Of a stretch of DNA of 64,000 nt, positions 12,301 to 27,300 are shown one piece after another. The stretch's first letter is position 1; the number at the start of each line of letters is the position of its first letter. The position numbers and the translations under genes are program-made. Source of the DNA: Anseranas semipalmata. Taxonomy: Eukaryota > Chordata > Aves > Anseriformes > Anseranatidae. Below the pieces are notes generated by a model. That model ran no database searches. It was not told the DNA's origin and saw only the letters and a program-made list of their open reading frames with translations. The stretch lies in the NCBI GenBank assembly GCA_013399115.1, contig VXAA01000631.1:26779-90778 (forward strand). The letters are read 5' to 3'.

Positions 12301-15300
12301 TTTTATGCGTGTGGTTGTATACAGATTCTTTAAAAAGGGAGCATTTTCTAGAAAACCATATAAAAAACAATGAAATCAACTGCATAGGCCTGGAAAATTA
12401 GTAAAGTACCTTGCCACATGCTTCTATTTTAATTGCTGTGTTACAGTATGAAATAGGAAAAGGAATGGGAAAAAATTCAAAACTACTTGTCTTTACTTGA
12501 TTATAATTAACAGCAAACTATTTTTGTCCAGGTGTACTTCCAATCAGAAGAGATCTCTGAATGTTTATGATGATTTCTATTAAGTTAAAAGCAACCCCTC
12601 TTTTGTTACTATGAGAAATCTTTGTTGTTTCCCCCTGGGGTGGTGCAGCACACCATAGGAAGCTTGTTGAGTGTTAATGTGATTGTGACATAAATTAATG
12701 TTATTGAACTAATGATATTTAACGCTGCTAAATGCCCACAGGAGGAATTTCGTCCTTCTGCCACAGACGTACAGAAGTATTGGTTAAGGTACTTCGAGGT
12801 ATTTTAGTATTTCAGAATTTTTTTAATGTTTCCTAGGTAGAATGAGTTTAACAGTGTATTTGTTGTAACAATACATGATGTTCATTTAATGGACTTGCAT
12901 TTTTAGACCCCTGAGATGAGCTCTGTTGCCACATCACCTATAAAGCCTACTCAAGAGGAGCAGTCACTGACTCCTCCAGGAAAGGTGATTGCCATCAGCA
13001 CCAGAAGTCCAGGCTGCACACGGAATCAGTCTGCCCTTCGCAACAACAAGACTTTTTCTCCTGGTGCTGCTTCGAGCTCCTCAGGTGAGTGTTCATAAAA
13101 ATCCATTTCAAGAGCTCAGACCATTAATACCTCATACCATGATGAGTACATTCGAGTAATGTAACACTGGGAGAATGAGGGGTCTTACTGTTATGAACTT
13201 AAGTGCTTAAGAACATTGGTACATGTTAATTTGCTTTGGTGTTGTCCTAAGTTCAGTACCTCTTTGAATCTTGAAAAACAATACGTGTCAGTAATATGGT
13301 TTACAATCCAGAAAAACTCTCACAAGTCAGTTTTAGGAGATGACTGGTACGAGGTTTTGGATCTCAAGAGAGTGAAGGCTTACAGAGCTGGAAAGTAAAT
13401 AAATGGCATAACATTTGTTGATGAAACTGGCACAGAATTTTTTCAGTGATTTTTCTCCTGTTTTTAAATAATGAATGATTATTAATTACTTTCTCTTTTA
13501 ATAGAAGGTACAGCTGCTATAACTTGTAAGCCCCAGCCATGCAGACCAAGAATTTCGGTTCTATTCTTCAATCCAACTATATTTGCCAGCAAATGTTTTA
13601 TGACTTTAGGAAAAGTCCGTGAAGGTGTCGGTGTTCTTGCGAACAATTGTCATTCTTAAGCTGTCCTTTTCACACCCATGCTGTAAGAGGCAATGGGCCG
13701 TGAGCAATTTAACTGATGCTGTAAAACATCGTATTTGGTGCTCTGTGTGGTTTTCATCTTAAAATGGCATTACAGCAATTTCAACTTTGTCTAAAGCTTC
13801 ATTGTGCTTACTTGCAGATAAGGACATACTTAAATTTTTAGTAAGCAAATAAATAAAACAGATCTGACGTAGAAGTTACTACATTTCTGTGAGATACATA
13901 GGCATATCTTCTTAAGTCAGACTTGGAAGTAAAGTCAAACTTCCTTTGTTTGTGACGTTCATTTTTATGAGATTGTATTTTTTACTTCGCTAATGCCTTA
14001 AATAATTTCTGAATTATTTCAAGTAAGGATGGGGTTCGTCAGCTGAGAATACTAGACAGAAGTATCAAGAAGGTAACAATACTTTGTATTTGGTCTCCTA
14101 GAAACAGACACCTGTTTTGTTTATATAGAGCTTCATTGATTCAAAAAAGATATATATAATTGACCATGTTAGTCTTTGATTCACATCAGTGAATTCCAAG
14201 TAGGATTGTGTAGCACTACAGTGCTGAGGGAGCTGGCAGATGTGATTGCAAGGCCACTCTCTATAATCTTTGCTCAATTATGGCAAATGGGAGAAGTGCC
14301 TGAAGACTGGAGGAAAGCAAGTGTCACTCCTGCCTTCAAAAAGGGCAAGAAGGGGAGGACCCAGGGAACTACAGGCTGGTCAGCCTCACCTTGATCCCTG
14401 GGAAGGTGATGGAACAGCTCATCCTGGAAACAATTTCCAGACACATGAAGGAGAAGAAAATCATCAGGAGTAGTCTGCGTGGATTCATCAAAGGGAAGTC
14501 ATGCCTGACCAGCCTGATGAGCTTCTATAATTAAATCACCAGCCTGATGGATGAGGGGGGAGCAATGGATATTGCCCTCCTGGACTTCAGGAAGGCCTTT
14601 GACACTGTCCCCCATAAGATCCTCATAGAGAAGCTGTTGAAGTATGGGCTGGATGAGCAGACAGTGAGGTGGATCAAAAACTGTCTGAATGGCCTGACCC
14701 AGAGTGTAGTGGTCAGTGGTGCAGAGCCTAGTTGGAGGCCAGTAATGAGTGGAGTACCCTGGGGGTCAGTACTGGGTCTAATCCTGTTTAACATTTTCAT
14801 TAATGATCTGGACAAGGGGGTAGAGTGCACCCTCAGTAAATTCACAGACAACATGAAATGGGGGGGAGTGGCTGACTCACCAGAGGGCCATGCAGCCATC
14901 CAGAGGGACCTGGACAGGCTGGAGAGGTGGGCTGACAAGAATCTTACGAAGTTCAACAAGGAGAAGTGCAGAGCGCTGCCCATGGAGGGGAACAACCCTA
15001 AGCACCAGGACATGCTGGGGGCCACCTAGCTCGAAAGCAGCTCTGCAGAAAAGGACCTAGGAGTTCTGGTAGCTACCAAGTTCAACATGATGTAGATACC
15101 AAGTTGAACAGCAATGTGCAATTGCTGATAAGAAGGCTAATGGTATTCTTGGCTGCATTAGGCTAAGTATCGCCAGCATTGGTGAGGCCACGCCTGGAGT
15201 GCTGTGTCCAGTTCTGGGCCTCCCAGTACAAGAGAGTCCTGGACATACTGTAAAGCGTCCAGCAGAGGGCCACCAAGATGTTCAAGGGACTGGAGCACCT

Positions 15301-18300
15301 CTCCTGTGAGGAGAGGCTGAGAGAGCTGGGATTGTTCAGCCTGGAGAAGAGAAGTCTCAGGGGGATCTCATGAGTGTCTAGAAATAGCTGAAGGGAGGGT
15401 GCAAAGAGGTTGGAGCCATGCTATTTTCAGTGGTGCCCAAGACAATCACAAACTGGAATGTGAGAAGTTCCTTCTAAACATCAGGAAATACTTCTTTACT
15501 GTGAGGGTGATGGAGCACTGGAGCAGGTTGCCCAGAGAGGCTGTGGAGTCTCCCTCCTTGGAGATGTTGAAAAGCCACATGGACATGGTCCTGGGCAATG
15601 TGCTCTAAGCGGTCATGCTTGAGCAGGGGGTTTGGACCAGATGACCTCCAGAGGTCCCTTCCAGCTTCAACCATTCTTGATTCTGTGAAGTACACAGTCT
15701 TCAGTGTAAAGTATATATATATAAAAAAAAAAAGTGGAGAACGTATTCCTGCTTTTGTACAGTACCAGTCAAAGATAGCCAAGTTGGCTTCAGCTGATCT
15801 GTTTGGCTTGAGCAGAGGGGCAGTTAAGTGTTTAATACAATGTTCTACCTAGTTAATTAGTTTTGCTCCTCAGCAGCTCTGCCTGAGATGCTACATTCAG
15901 CTTAGGCCTCAGGTAATGATGTTCCAGCATGTCAGACTGACACGCAAGCAAGTCTGATACCTTTGTCTTAAGTTGTTTTGTATTGGTGGACAAACTGAAT
16001 CCCATGTATCAGCCCTGATACCAGCCTGAGGGGATGTTCTGAATCTAAAATGTGATTATTTATGGTCTGGATTATGACCTTTAGGATACAGTGATTATCA
16101 TAGTTGTCAATCTTCTTTGTATCCTCGCATACAGTGCTATTACATGACTGCAGTAATTTAGCTATCAGAAAGTAAACTGCTAGGTTACTCTCAGTGAAGA
16201 GCCTTCTAGGTACATTCTCTCATAGACTTAGATCCTGAGTCCATCTAGCTGCAAACTGCATTTTCATTTCATTTTTGTCTTTTTTTTTTTTTTTGATTAA
16301 AGATAAATTCATTTGGCCTTCTCAGTAGAAAATAAAGAAGATAAATTGTCTTCTACAGAAGAACTGAAAGCATTGACAAACTGACAGCTTTACAAAAGCC
16401 ACACAGCTAGCTGGAAAGAAAAAAACAGGTTTAAAAGAATCATGCAAAGAGATTTAGAAAAGAATGAAGCAACAACTGTGATGGAACATAACCTATAATA
16501 CTTAAAATATCATTACATTATTTTAGTTGCATACTTTTACAGATGTTTGAGAAAATACCTTGTGTATGAACAATTTTGTCTAACTCCTAGTCAGGCAGGA
16601 GACACAAATACATTTGTTATTCTGCATTTAGTTGCTTTTTAGATCCTTTGGCATGCTGTAATTTTAACTGTCCCATAGAAAAAAAAAAAGTGTAGAATGG
16701 TAGGGTGGAGGTAGCAATTTTGTTTTTTAAATAGAATAAGAACACCTCCTATTTATTTATTTATTAAGTAAATCGAGTTGTTTGTTCTTCAAAACTATGC
16801 TGGAATAGGGTTGTGTGTACCCATCTCTGCATTAGGATGGCCCAAGCTTGTGCTGTATTGTTTCCCTGCCCAGGGAGGCAGCAGGCATCGCTGGAGTCTT
16901 TGCCCACTTTGTCTCTGCCACCTCTAGGTGAGTCAGATGACTGCTGACTCCCCGCTGGTATCTCCAGCCCAGCAGTAGAGGCTGGGTTACCATGACAAGA
17001 ATGGGTGTAATACTGAGTGTGAAAATAACCATTTTTGTCTATTGTAATGAAGCCCAGTATTATAAGTACAGCAGGCACTTCTGTGGAAGAGAGCTACACT
17101 TAGTTGTTTCGGAATGACATACTTGCAATAGTGTTTTTTATTTTAACTGAATGCCTGCACAGCACTGTGAAATAATACCGTGTGGGTTTTTTTTTGTTTG
17201 TCTGTTTTTAAGTTAAGTTTACTCAGACCAGATATCATTATTTCATATCCTATATGTATTTCTGAGACATTCCATCTTTTGAAAGGTATTTCTGGTAAAT
17301 GATCCCTGCTCTTTTATTTCTTTGTCACCAGAATCATTTTATTGAGGTTGCACTTTGAATTACCACACTAAGGATGGGGGAGGGAGGGGAGGTCTAAATA
17401 AAACATACTTACTGTAGAATGAATCTGTATTTGTATTATCTTACCCTACAAAAGGAGTGGATTGGGTCGATACATAGTTTATAATAGTGGAAGGATTTCT
17501 ACAAACAGATAAGCTGGTTAACATAGTCAGTGTGGGAGCTCAAAATTGTGTGCTTAGATGCTAGTTTCTTTAGTAGTGTAAAGTTGCATGTAAGCCTCTT
17601 CATCCAAGGATTTCAAAGCAAGTGAACGTTTGCAGTGTCCTTGTGAAGCAGGTAAATATTGTCAGTTTACAGGTGGGAAAATTGAAGTATTCAGAGTTTC
17701 ATGATTTGTTTGAGGTCACAAACGGATAGTGGCAGAGCCAGAATCCGTAAGTCTCAGCTTTCCACCTGATCTTCCAATTACTAAATAGTTATTTTCTTTT
17801 TGTTTTCACTTCATTTAAATTGCTGCTGAAATCTTCTAGGTTTTAGAAACCTCCCTAGACCACTCTTGGTGGCTGGTCCTTCAAGTTCTGGAAACACTGA
17901 TGCTGATGGTGGACTCTTCGCAGTTCCTACAACTCTACCACCCAACAGCCGCCATGGGAAGCTGTTCTTGCCTAGTAAAGAAGCAGAGCTGACCTTCCGG
18001 CAGCACTTAGACACAATCAGTGTAAGTGAGATCAGTAAATGAAAAAAGTAGCATACTGTGCCTGAGCCGGCTTGCAGTAGGATTAGAGTATTTTTTGTTT
18101 CATCACAAAGCATGGCCTTCCTTATGAAGCAGTGCTTAAGCATAACACTGTATAAGCTGAGATTAGTCAGATTTTGATTTTATAATTTTGCTTTGAAGCA
18201 ACATCGCCTTTTCAGACCTGAATGCCATCACACAGCCTGGTGAAACTGGTTCACTCTCTAGTTAAATTGCTCCAGTAAAAAATATTTGCTAGGTTTAGCA

Positions 18301-21300
18301 AAATTGATACCCTTCTTCTTGTGCAACTGATTTTAATACAACTGCATTGCTCTATTTAACTGAAATATTTATTTTTATATATGCAGTCTCAGTAACAGCT
18401 TCATACAAAGCTACAGTAGTTAAGTAGTGAAATGGCTTTTTGGGGGGTGAAGGCTTTGTCCCCCTAAAACAAGAAGAAAAATAATACATTCCTGGTGGAA
18501 AACTTTACTACTCTAGCAGAAGGTCTGGGATTTGAAGCTGAAGTATTAATTTTTGGGTTAAGGAAATGGGGTATGTATATTCCATGAGGTTTTTCTTTTA
18601 CTGGACTGTGTGTTTGGGGAGCTTTCAGTTAAACAATAAATATGTTAGTGTTAGAACATCAAAATCAAATGAGATATATTTAACTTCAAGGTAGTTTCGG
18701 AAAAAATATTATAGAGTCTGAAACAGAATTTTAATAAATAGTTACAGTTTTATTGAAAAAGGGTTTGAGGATATAATTTATTCTGGATCTGCATGCCTAA
18801 AATACTTTCTAATGCATTTCCTGTTCTTCTCCAGATGCAGTCAGACTTCTTCTTGCCAAAGCCAAGGAAGTTACGGAACAGGCACTTGCGGAAGCCATTA
18901 GTAGTACAGGTCAGAATAATTTGCAACTGTGAAATGCCTGTTTTGTTCCTGAATAGATGTCAGTAAGGTTATAATGATTTGAGCATAACTGAAATAAAAA
19001 CCTGAACTTCCCTCATACATCTGCTGGAAAAGTAAAGCTAAACATCTGAAGGAAGTGTGTGAGGTGGTTTGGAAAAAATAAAAAAGCCCCCCATCTGAAA
19101 GCAGGTTTTGTTGTTTGGGCCTGCTGGTACTGATGCACAAAGCCTTGTGTTCATGTGGTATCCTGACCTGTCATTGTTAGAGCTGTCAGTGTTACTGCAA
19201 CAAGATCTCCCTTTAGATGTTTTTTCCAGCTTCCTACTCGCTAATGGCTATGAAACTGGGTTGGGTATAAACACTGTCGTGAGACAAAACGAAATCTTCT
19301 TGAAAGAACACTGATTTACAGGGGAAAAAAAAAAATTTCAAAGAGATGTATGGCAGAATTAGCCTGTTGTCATGGATCTCAGGAGTTTGGCAGGCATTAA
19401 CCTCCCTTAGACTACTCTGATGATCCCAGGAAAAAGACTCTTGGCACTGTGAAACCACAGACTTGTTCTAGGGACTTGTGGCAGGTGGAGAACATACAAG
19501 AAATAGTTTAGAAACAAAATAATGGAAACTTGTTTGGGGAAAAGGAAGTTACCAAGTGTCAATATACCCTTTGGTCTCTTCTGCTCTGTATAAGAAAATA
19601 GAAATTACATACAGGTTATTTTTTGGTAGTGAGATGCTCTGATCTGTGCAATTCCATTTGTTTCTAAACCTCCCAAATACATACAACTGCCTCTTTAATT
19701 CATTCTTGTTTAATTCAGATCAGAAGATCAGTTTGTACATAGTCTAGATCCCATCCCTAAGATCACTGCTGTAATTTCTTGGGAGATTTGAAAATTATTG
19801 CAAGAATAATCAGAAAGGAGTTTAGTTCTAATTCACATTTGTCTGAGAATTGCCCATGTGGAAATTTTCTGTTCTAGTAGTTTACAGAGAAAACATGATT
19901 CCTATCTGTAGGTTCTTTTTCAAGATTGCACAGACCTTACTGCCATGTCTGTTGGATGATGGTCACACCATGTAAATACTCTGCTTCTTATTCCGGAAGG
20001 TGTCATGAACTTCTATGCCTTAAAAGATCAGCTTTACCCTCTGTTCCGTGCTTAAATATGTTTTGATTTATTGTTGTTCCTGTCACATAGAGAACACTGC
20101 TCCCCAGGCCATCTGGAAATCCATCCCAACATGTCTGTTCCTTTTCTATCTTATCCAACTCATCTATTACAGGTGAGTTCCACATATCTTCTGTCACTTC
20201 TGCGCTGCCATGAGGTGGACTTAAAAGTGTTTCTTTACACTGCATAAAGGAATAACTTTTAAAAAGTTATTATTATTATTATTATTATTTATTATTATAT
20301 TATTATTACTAGATATTATATCCTTTTTTATTATCATTAGATATTATTATATCCTTTCAAAACCACAAAGTCATTTATCAATTGGTTGAGTCACTTCCTA
20401 CAAGATGATAGAATTGTTCTCCTGGATCATTGTTAAGCCAGTCATGATTATGATAGCATTTTTTTTCTTCCATTTCCCAGCATTGAAAACAGGGAAGAGT
20501 GAGGAGTTCTGTACAAGGAGACAAAATTTTGGAATAAATTACTAAGATAAGAATTTTTTTCTGTAGGATGTAATAGTTTGTCTAGATTTTATAATGAACT
20601 TTTCCTAGTACGTGGGATACTGTTTAAATTTCATACAGTATAAGCAATATACTGCTCATCTGCATTTGTCCTTTTCTGCTGATATACTACTCTTGAGAAC
20701 AATATATATAATATAATACAGATGACCTCTCTTATAAGCTTGAATCTCAAAATCAACATTAGAGCTAAGAAGTTATCCTCACTGAAAATAATGAAAGCAG
20801 CTTCAATAACACAGCAATGCTTGCTGTTGCATTTTTCTGATAAGGCACTGGTTAGCTTGCATTACTATTTAAGTCTTGTTTCATTGTCTCCACTATTTGC
20901 ATTCATGGAAGCTCACTGCTGCTTGGAAGTTGTTTATTTTGTTTATTTTGCTTCCACTGAACTGTGTTGTGCTCTGCTTTAAAGATGTTAGATTTCATTT
21001 GCTTGAGAGGTATTTAATCCTTCACCACAGGGAGAGGTTCATTTCGGCCAATCCAGTCTTCACTGACTAAAGCTGCTGTTTCTCGTCCCATTGTGCCCAA
21101 AGTTCTTCCAACGCAGGCTACCAACCATCTGTCTAGTAAGTCATTCCTTAAACAGAATGAAAGTTACAGTCTGTTGCGGTATGTGTGATGTTACATTGTT
21201 GGTTTCTTTTTCCTGTGTAAAAATTGTTAGTGCCTTTTAAAGTTAAAAGAAACGGTTGTGTTAATGATATCTTACTTTCTGGCTTCGTGACTGGAGAAAG

Positions 21301-24300
21301 GGAGAAGTCAGTGGTGGGACAGTCCAAGCGAGGTTCCTTTGCTGTGCCTGAGGTGCAGGCTAAGAAAGGATATAGAATTTGTAACTGAAGTTGAGGACTT
21401 GTGTGATGTTTGTTTTTGTTTTGTAAGGCCACTTTGAAAAGGGGTCCTGACATATTTGAAAGAAAGTTATAAACAGCATATCTACTAACATGGGATTATG
21501 AATTCAATAAGAAAAAAAATGCCAATGTACCACAAGCAAATACTGTCTTGCAAAAAAAGAAGGGGGTCCCATAATTACAGTGATTGGTGAGGTGAAAGCA
21601 ATGACTGCTTCTGTGTTTTACAACAGGCTTATAGAATTCTCTGATGGGAAGACATTCAGATATTTTAAGTGAATTGTAAAAGATCTGAATGATGTTGACC
21701 CTGCAACAACCTAAGTTTTTTTTTTATATATTGAGGCTAAATAGCTGCTAAAGACAAGATAACAAAATAAGACTATGTTGTTTTTAGAGCTCCTCTGTTA
21801 AACCATAGAAAATTTCTGGGAATTGCATAAACAACAACATAATATTTTCAGGACAAAGAAAAAAAGAAGAAAAAGAAATATTACAAAGAAGGGGGAGAAC
21901 CGGGATGTTTCTCTAAACTGCTTTTGGTATACCTGATAACGTGTTGGAGCAGGGCAGAAAAATTATAAATGTTCAGCTGAAAGAAACGTTACACTTCATG
22001 AAGAGGAACAATTGATATAGCTAATCAGATAATAACCATTTTTGCTTTTTGCATGTATTAAGTTTTGACTCGCTGGCCAATTTCTGAAAAAAATATTTTT
22101 TAGAAGAGTTACAACAAAGTAATTGTGTGAAGAAAAGACCTGTAATGTGTTTTTTTTCTTGTTTGTTTCACAAAAGGTGCTATCGACTTGGCAGCTAAAA
22201 GTGCTGGTATTATCCCTGGTAACCCTGTGCCTGTCCTGGATGCAGATGGTTTGTCAGGTGTATCTCCATTGTCACCAGACAGAGTGACCACAGTAGTAAC
22301 GGGGCAGGAGTCAACAGTAGCGCATCAGAATGGAGGCTCCATCACCACTGTGGAGGTCAGAGTCTCTTGACCAATGCTTTTTAAAGTAGCTAAATGTCTT
22401 GCTCTTCCATTGTGTGAAAAGCTGTATTAGTAATGTTTCTCCAGTGAGCTTTATCCTGGGGCTTGCTGTTAGACGTGCTTATCATGGCAAACCCAAACTG
22501 TGTGTTGCATAGCGTTTATTTAGGGGTTTAGGGGATCAAATCATCACTGCATTGAACAGATTTCCATCCCATAGAGTAGCTTTCAACTGTTAGACTGTTG
22601 AAGTTGGCCATCCAGAAATCTGGTCTTAAAAAGAAACATTAGTATTTCAAGAGATAGGAATCTCTTCAAGAGAAAGGAATTTGGGGGCAAAACATGGACT
22701 TCTGGGGATGCGTTTGGAATGGAAACTGTGATTTCTCATTGCTGGTCTCCTTTACTGAGACCCTGATACACGTTAGTCCTTGTCATTTTCTCAGGGAGTT
22801 GATGGACCATTTTGAAAGGCAGGGTGTGTAGAAAGAGCATGCATAAACAGTTGATATGCACTTGTCTCTTACCTCCCCGACTATATGTCCACCATTTTAT
22901 GTAAACGTTGCGCTCACATGACTCCTGTTGTTGTTTCTAGGGCTCAGGCCCTGGGTGTCGGGTTCCGTTCATCAGCCTGCCAACACGGCATGAACAGGAG
23001 GCAGTTCCTGGTGGTTTCCAGGTAGAGTATGTGTTGAAAGAACAGCTGTATCAGATGGGTAATGTTTTAAAAATACCACTGGTATTACTAGTTAGATACC
23101 CTTGTTCCCAGCTAGTTGTATACCATCATTACTGTTTTATAGGAATGGAAGTCTAGCATCTGAAGAAATTTAAAGAAGGGAATTCAGGAAAGCTGTTTAC
23201 ATTTATTTGGGGGCCATTCCCTAAAAAAGCAAAACAAATCCGACAAGCTCTGACCTCTGAAGGGCAAACAAGTCTTATTTATTTTGTGATACAGTGGGAG
23301 AGTTTATAATTGCTCAGCTATATAATGTGTGTGTATTTTAGACATCACAAAGAAAGATTTCAGCAACTGGCAGTCCTTTGCTGAAAGAAGATTTGCTTCA
23401 GAACATCGCTGAAGGAGGAATATTAAGCCTAAAAATATGATTGTAATGCCAGCATCCTCTTCAGAGAATTACTTTTCTTGATGCTGGATCCAATAAGACA
23501 TAGATTCTTAGTAACTGTGGGAGCATCCAAGTTCTAAGAGTGTTGTCATCCTGTCCCCAGCTTCCTTCTCCAAGGGGTCCATGACCTTGTGTTTGATACT
23601 TAATCCTCAGAATACAGGCTCAGAATACAGGTTTTCATTGGAGGCACTTTCTGCCCTTCCTGTGACAGGTACAGGCAGAAAAGGTAAAATTAATTTGATT
23701 GAAGAGCATAATAAAGGAGAGGAAGGTTTTTATAGCACAGATGTCAGGACATGAACCTACTAGGCATTTATTTGTGGTGATGGGATCTTAGGTTCTGGTT
23801 CTTGCTCTCAGGATGACTCTGTATATCACGGAATCACAGAATGGTTGAGGTTGGAAGGGACCTCTGGAGGTCATCTTGTCCAAATCCCCCTGCTCAAGCA
23901 GGGTCACCTAGAGAAGGTTTCCCAGGACTATGTCCAGGCAGCTTTTGAATATCTTCAAGGAGAGAGACTCCACTCACTGCACAACCTGTGCCAGTGCTCA
24001 GTCACCCTCACAGTATAGAAGTGCTTCCTGATGTACAGATGAAGCCTCCTGTGCTTCAGTTTGTGCCCATTGGCTCTTGTCCTGTCATTGGGCACCACTG
24101 AAGAGAGCTTGGCTCTGTCCACTTTGCAACCTCCCTTCAGATATTTATACACATGAATAGGATTCCCCCCAAGTCTTCTCTTCTCCAGGCTGCACAGTCC
24201 CAACTCTCTCACCCTCTCCTCCTGGGAGAGGTGCTCCAGTCCCTTGATCATCTTTCTGGCCCTTCATTGGACTCTCTGCCATATGTCCATGTCTTTCTTC

Positions 24301-27300
24301 TACTGAGGAGCCCAGAACTGGATGCAGCACTCCAGGTATGGCCTCACCAGTGCTGCGTAGAAGGGAAGGATCACCTCCCTTGATGTGCTGGCAATGTTTT
24401 TCTTAATGCAGCCCAGGATACCATTGGCCTTCTCTGTGGCAAGGGCACACTGCTGGCTTATGTTCAACTTGGTGTCTACCAGGACACCCGTGTTATTTTC
24501 TGCAAAGCTGCTTTCCAGCTGGTGGGCCCCTAACATATATTGGTGCATAGGATTGTTCCTGCCCAGGTGCAGGACGTGGCACTTCCCACGAAACAGTAAT
24601 AATGGTATATAATTACTGTGGAACAAGGATATCTAACTAGTAATGCCAGTCATGTTTTCAAAACATTACTTATTTTATACTACATCAGAAAAAAAATCAC
24701 AAACAGTTCTATTAAGGTGTACTAGAACCAAGACTCCTTACGAAAGCATATTGATTTTTGGCAAATCTGGCTGTAAGGAGAAATGAGTTAGCATTTTAAA
24801 ATGTTTATACTCTTTAAGCAGCTACAGGTGTTTTGCCTACACAAAGGCAAATTTAATACTTAATTCTTAAGAACTATCTTGTAGATCTTCAAAATCATGT
24901 TAATTTTATTATTGTATATGGATGCTTGTTTCTGTTATGTAGACTGTATTAAATTTCTTTGGAACCCGCCTGGATGCAATCCTGTGCAACGTGCTCTAGG
25001 TGACCCTGCTTGGCCGGGGGGGTTGGACTAGGTGATCTCCAGAGGTCCTTTCCAACATCAACCATTCTGTGATTCTGTGAATGTTATAGACCCGTATTTT
25101 TTCAGATGGTTTGACAGGATATGGGCTGAGGAATGTTTGTTCATGCTCAGGTATTTTTTATGAAAAGAATATGAATTATACTTATTAGTGGATATCCAAA
25201 ATGTGGAATTAGTTGCTCTTCTATAACTGAGAAGAATGCTTTGAAGTATTTTTTGATCCATGAACAAAAAACTTAAGAATGTATTTTGTTGGATTATTAG
25301 TCATCTTTTTTTTTTTTTTAAAAAAAAGTCTGATTTTAATCTGATGCTTAGGAGTTAAGCTGTTGTTTTTCAGACATGTATCCAAGTCCTTCATAAATTC
25401 ATGAAAAATTAACTCTGTTTCTTGTAACAGGGCACATCAGTCCTTTCTCTGTCAGAACTGTCCAAGACTCCCCTCCAAAATGGTCTTTCCACTCCTCCAC
25501 TTCCCTCATCAGAGGCTTCCAGTACCCGGCTCTCTCCTCCCAATGTTTCTGCTCTCTTGGATATTTCTCTGCCTGGACCACCTGAAGATGTGCTTTCTCA
25601 AGGAGAACCTGCCACTCAAATCAGTGATTCTATCATTGAAATAGCTATCAGCTCTGGTCAATACAGTAAGTCTGAGCTTAGCTAAAGTCTTCCTGTTAAC
25701 TTAAAAGAAAATCCTTGTCGTCATGCATGTCAGCAGAAACTTTTTTGAGAAGCAGTTTTGGGAGTTTTTTTAAATATATCTGTTGGAAATATGACTGTGT
25801 GGCTGGCCTGTCTTTTCTGATGTATGTAGGTTTTTTTGTGTTTGTTTTTTTGTTTTTAAACATAAATTGATGCAGTGTTCTATAACTTTACCTCATTGAC
25901 TGAACCAGTGACTCCTGACATTGGCTTACAGGTGAAGGTGTTTCTCTCTCTCCTGCAAAGCTGAATGGCAGTGACAGCTCCAAAAGTCTTCCGTCCCCAT
26001 CCAGTAGTCCTCAACAGAACTGGATTGCCTCTCCCAGCCATGATCCCCAGTGGTACCCCAATGACTCCACAGACTCGTCTCTCAGCAGCTTGTTTTGTAA
26101 GTGTTGGTATACAGGGAACTGAAAAAAGAAAAAAAATTAGAATTGAATCCTTTGGAAAACAGTAAAGTCAGTAGGACATTTGTCGAATTTTTCTCTTACT
26201 ACTTATTAGTATGGTGTTGCCTTGAATGCATTTTCTTTCTCTTTACAAGTCTGTTCCTGAAAATATCCTGTTGCTAAATTGGGGCAAGAGCCCTTACCTG
26301 AGCCTGAGTCATCAGTTAGGTTGAGACATTTTGGCTGTTCTGCCAAAATGAAAAGATGCCTTTGGCTCTGCTGTTGGAAAATACGCTTTGTTCTGTGCTT
26401 GGTGAGCCTAATCTCAGAGATGAGATCATTGGGTTTATTTGTTTGTGGGTTATTTTTTTTCTTGTTTTGTTTCTTTGTGTTTGTTCATTTGTGTTTGTTT
26501 GTTTTCTGAATTAACATTTAACAAGGCCAGTGTAATGAGTCTGTACTCTTAGCAATCTGCTGATGGTGTTCATATTGGCAACATATAATTTTTAGGAGAT
26601 AGAAGAAATAGATAGTCATCCTTCATGTGCAGTTTCCTTGTCCTTCTATTTGTCCTTCCAATGCAAACTTTCAGTGCAGTGACTTACTGATGTGCCTGTT
26701 CTTTATAGCAAGTTTCATCTCCCCTGAAAAGGGACGAAAAATGTTGCCAACTCCTGTTGGGACTGCCAGTGGCACCTCCTTATTGGGACCTAGCCTTCTG
26801 GATGGAAACTCACGGGACTCTTTTGTATCACGATCTCTGGCAGACGTAGCAGAGGTATGTCATCAAATTACATTGAGCTGGTTTTGCTTCCTTTTTTGGT
26901 GCAGTGTAATTGCATATTGTCCATCATGCCTTCTGAAGATATTTAAGGCAAAGATGTTTTGACACTGCATTGTAGCTTAAGAAAATGGGGTTACAGTCTT
27001 AGCTGAAAGATGCAAAATTATCTGAAGGTATACTGCACCAGAGCTGGTGCATGAAACTGTTGTGAGTACCTTTGCTCTTCTTGCTGGTGGAGGTTTTATT
27101 TGCCTTGTTGGACGTATCTTTGTTTTGACAGAGATTTAATCCTTCTATTTTGTGTCTTACTTTGTTCAGCAAGCTGAATGTGAGCCAGGGTGTGCTGTGG
27201 CAGCAAACACCAGCAGTGTTCTGGGCTGTCTTAACAGGAGCATAGCCAGTAGATCGAAGAAAAGTGATTATTCCACTCTACTCAACAGCTGTGAGACCAT

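Larger units (their letters stand above)
13085..17839 (+). other. CRAMP1: CRAMP1 4.75-kb intron
   Basis: It holds the CR1 at 14190-15690 and the MIR-like remnant at 17625-17780. The rest is plain AT-rich sequence; nothing else recognised. Confidence 0.75.
18022..22940 (+). other. CRAMP1: Small CRAMP1 introns between 18022 and 22940
   Basis: Introns 18022-18834, 18910-20090, 20173-21030, 21136-22176 and 22356-22940. Only the TTA microsatellite at 20263 stands out. Confidence 0.75.
23022..25430 (+). other. CRAMP1: CRAMP1 intron with two opposed CR1 copies
   Basis: It contains the reverse CR1 at 23826-24593 and the forward CR1 end at 24959-25083. The remaining sequence shows no feature. Confidence 0.8.

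Noticed and set aside
14531..15025. 164-aa open frame on the - strand opposite the CR1 RT frame
   Set aside because: An antisense shadow of the CR1 reverse transcriptase frame.
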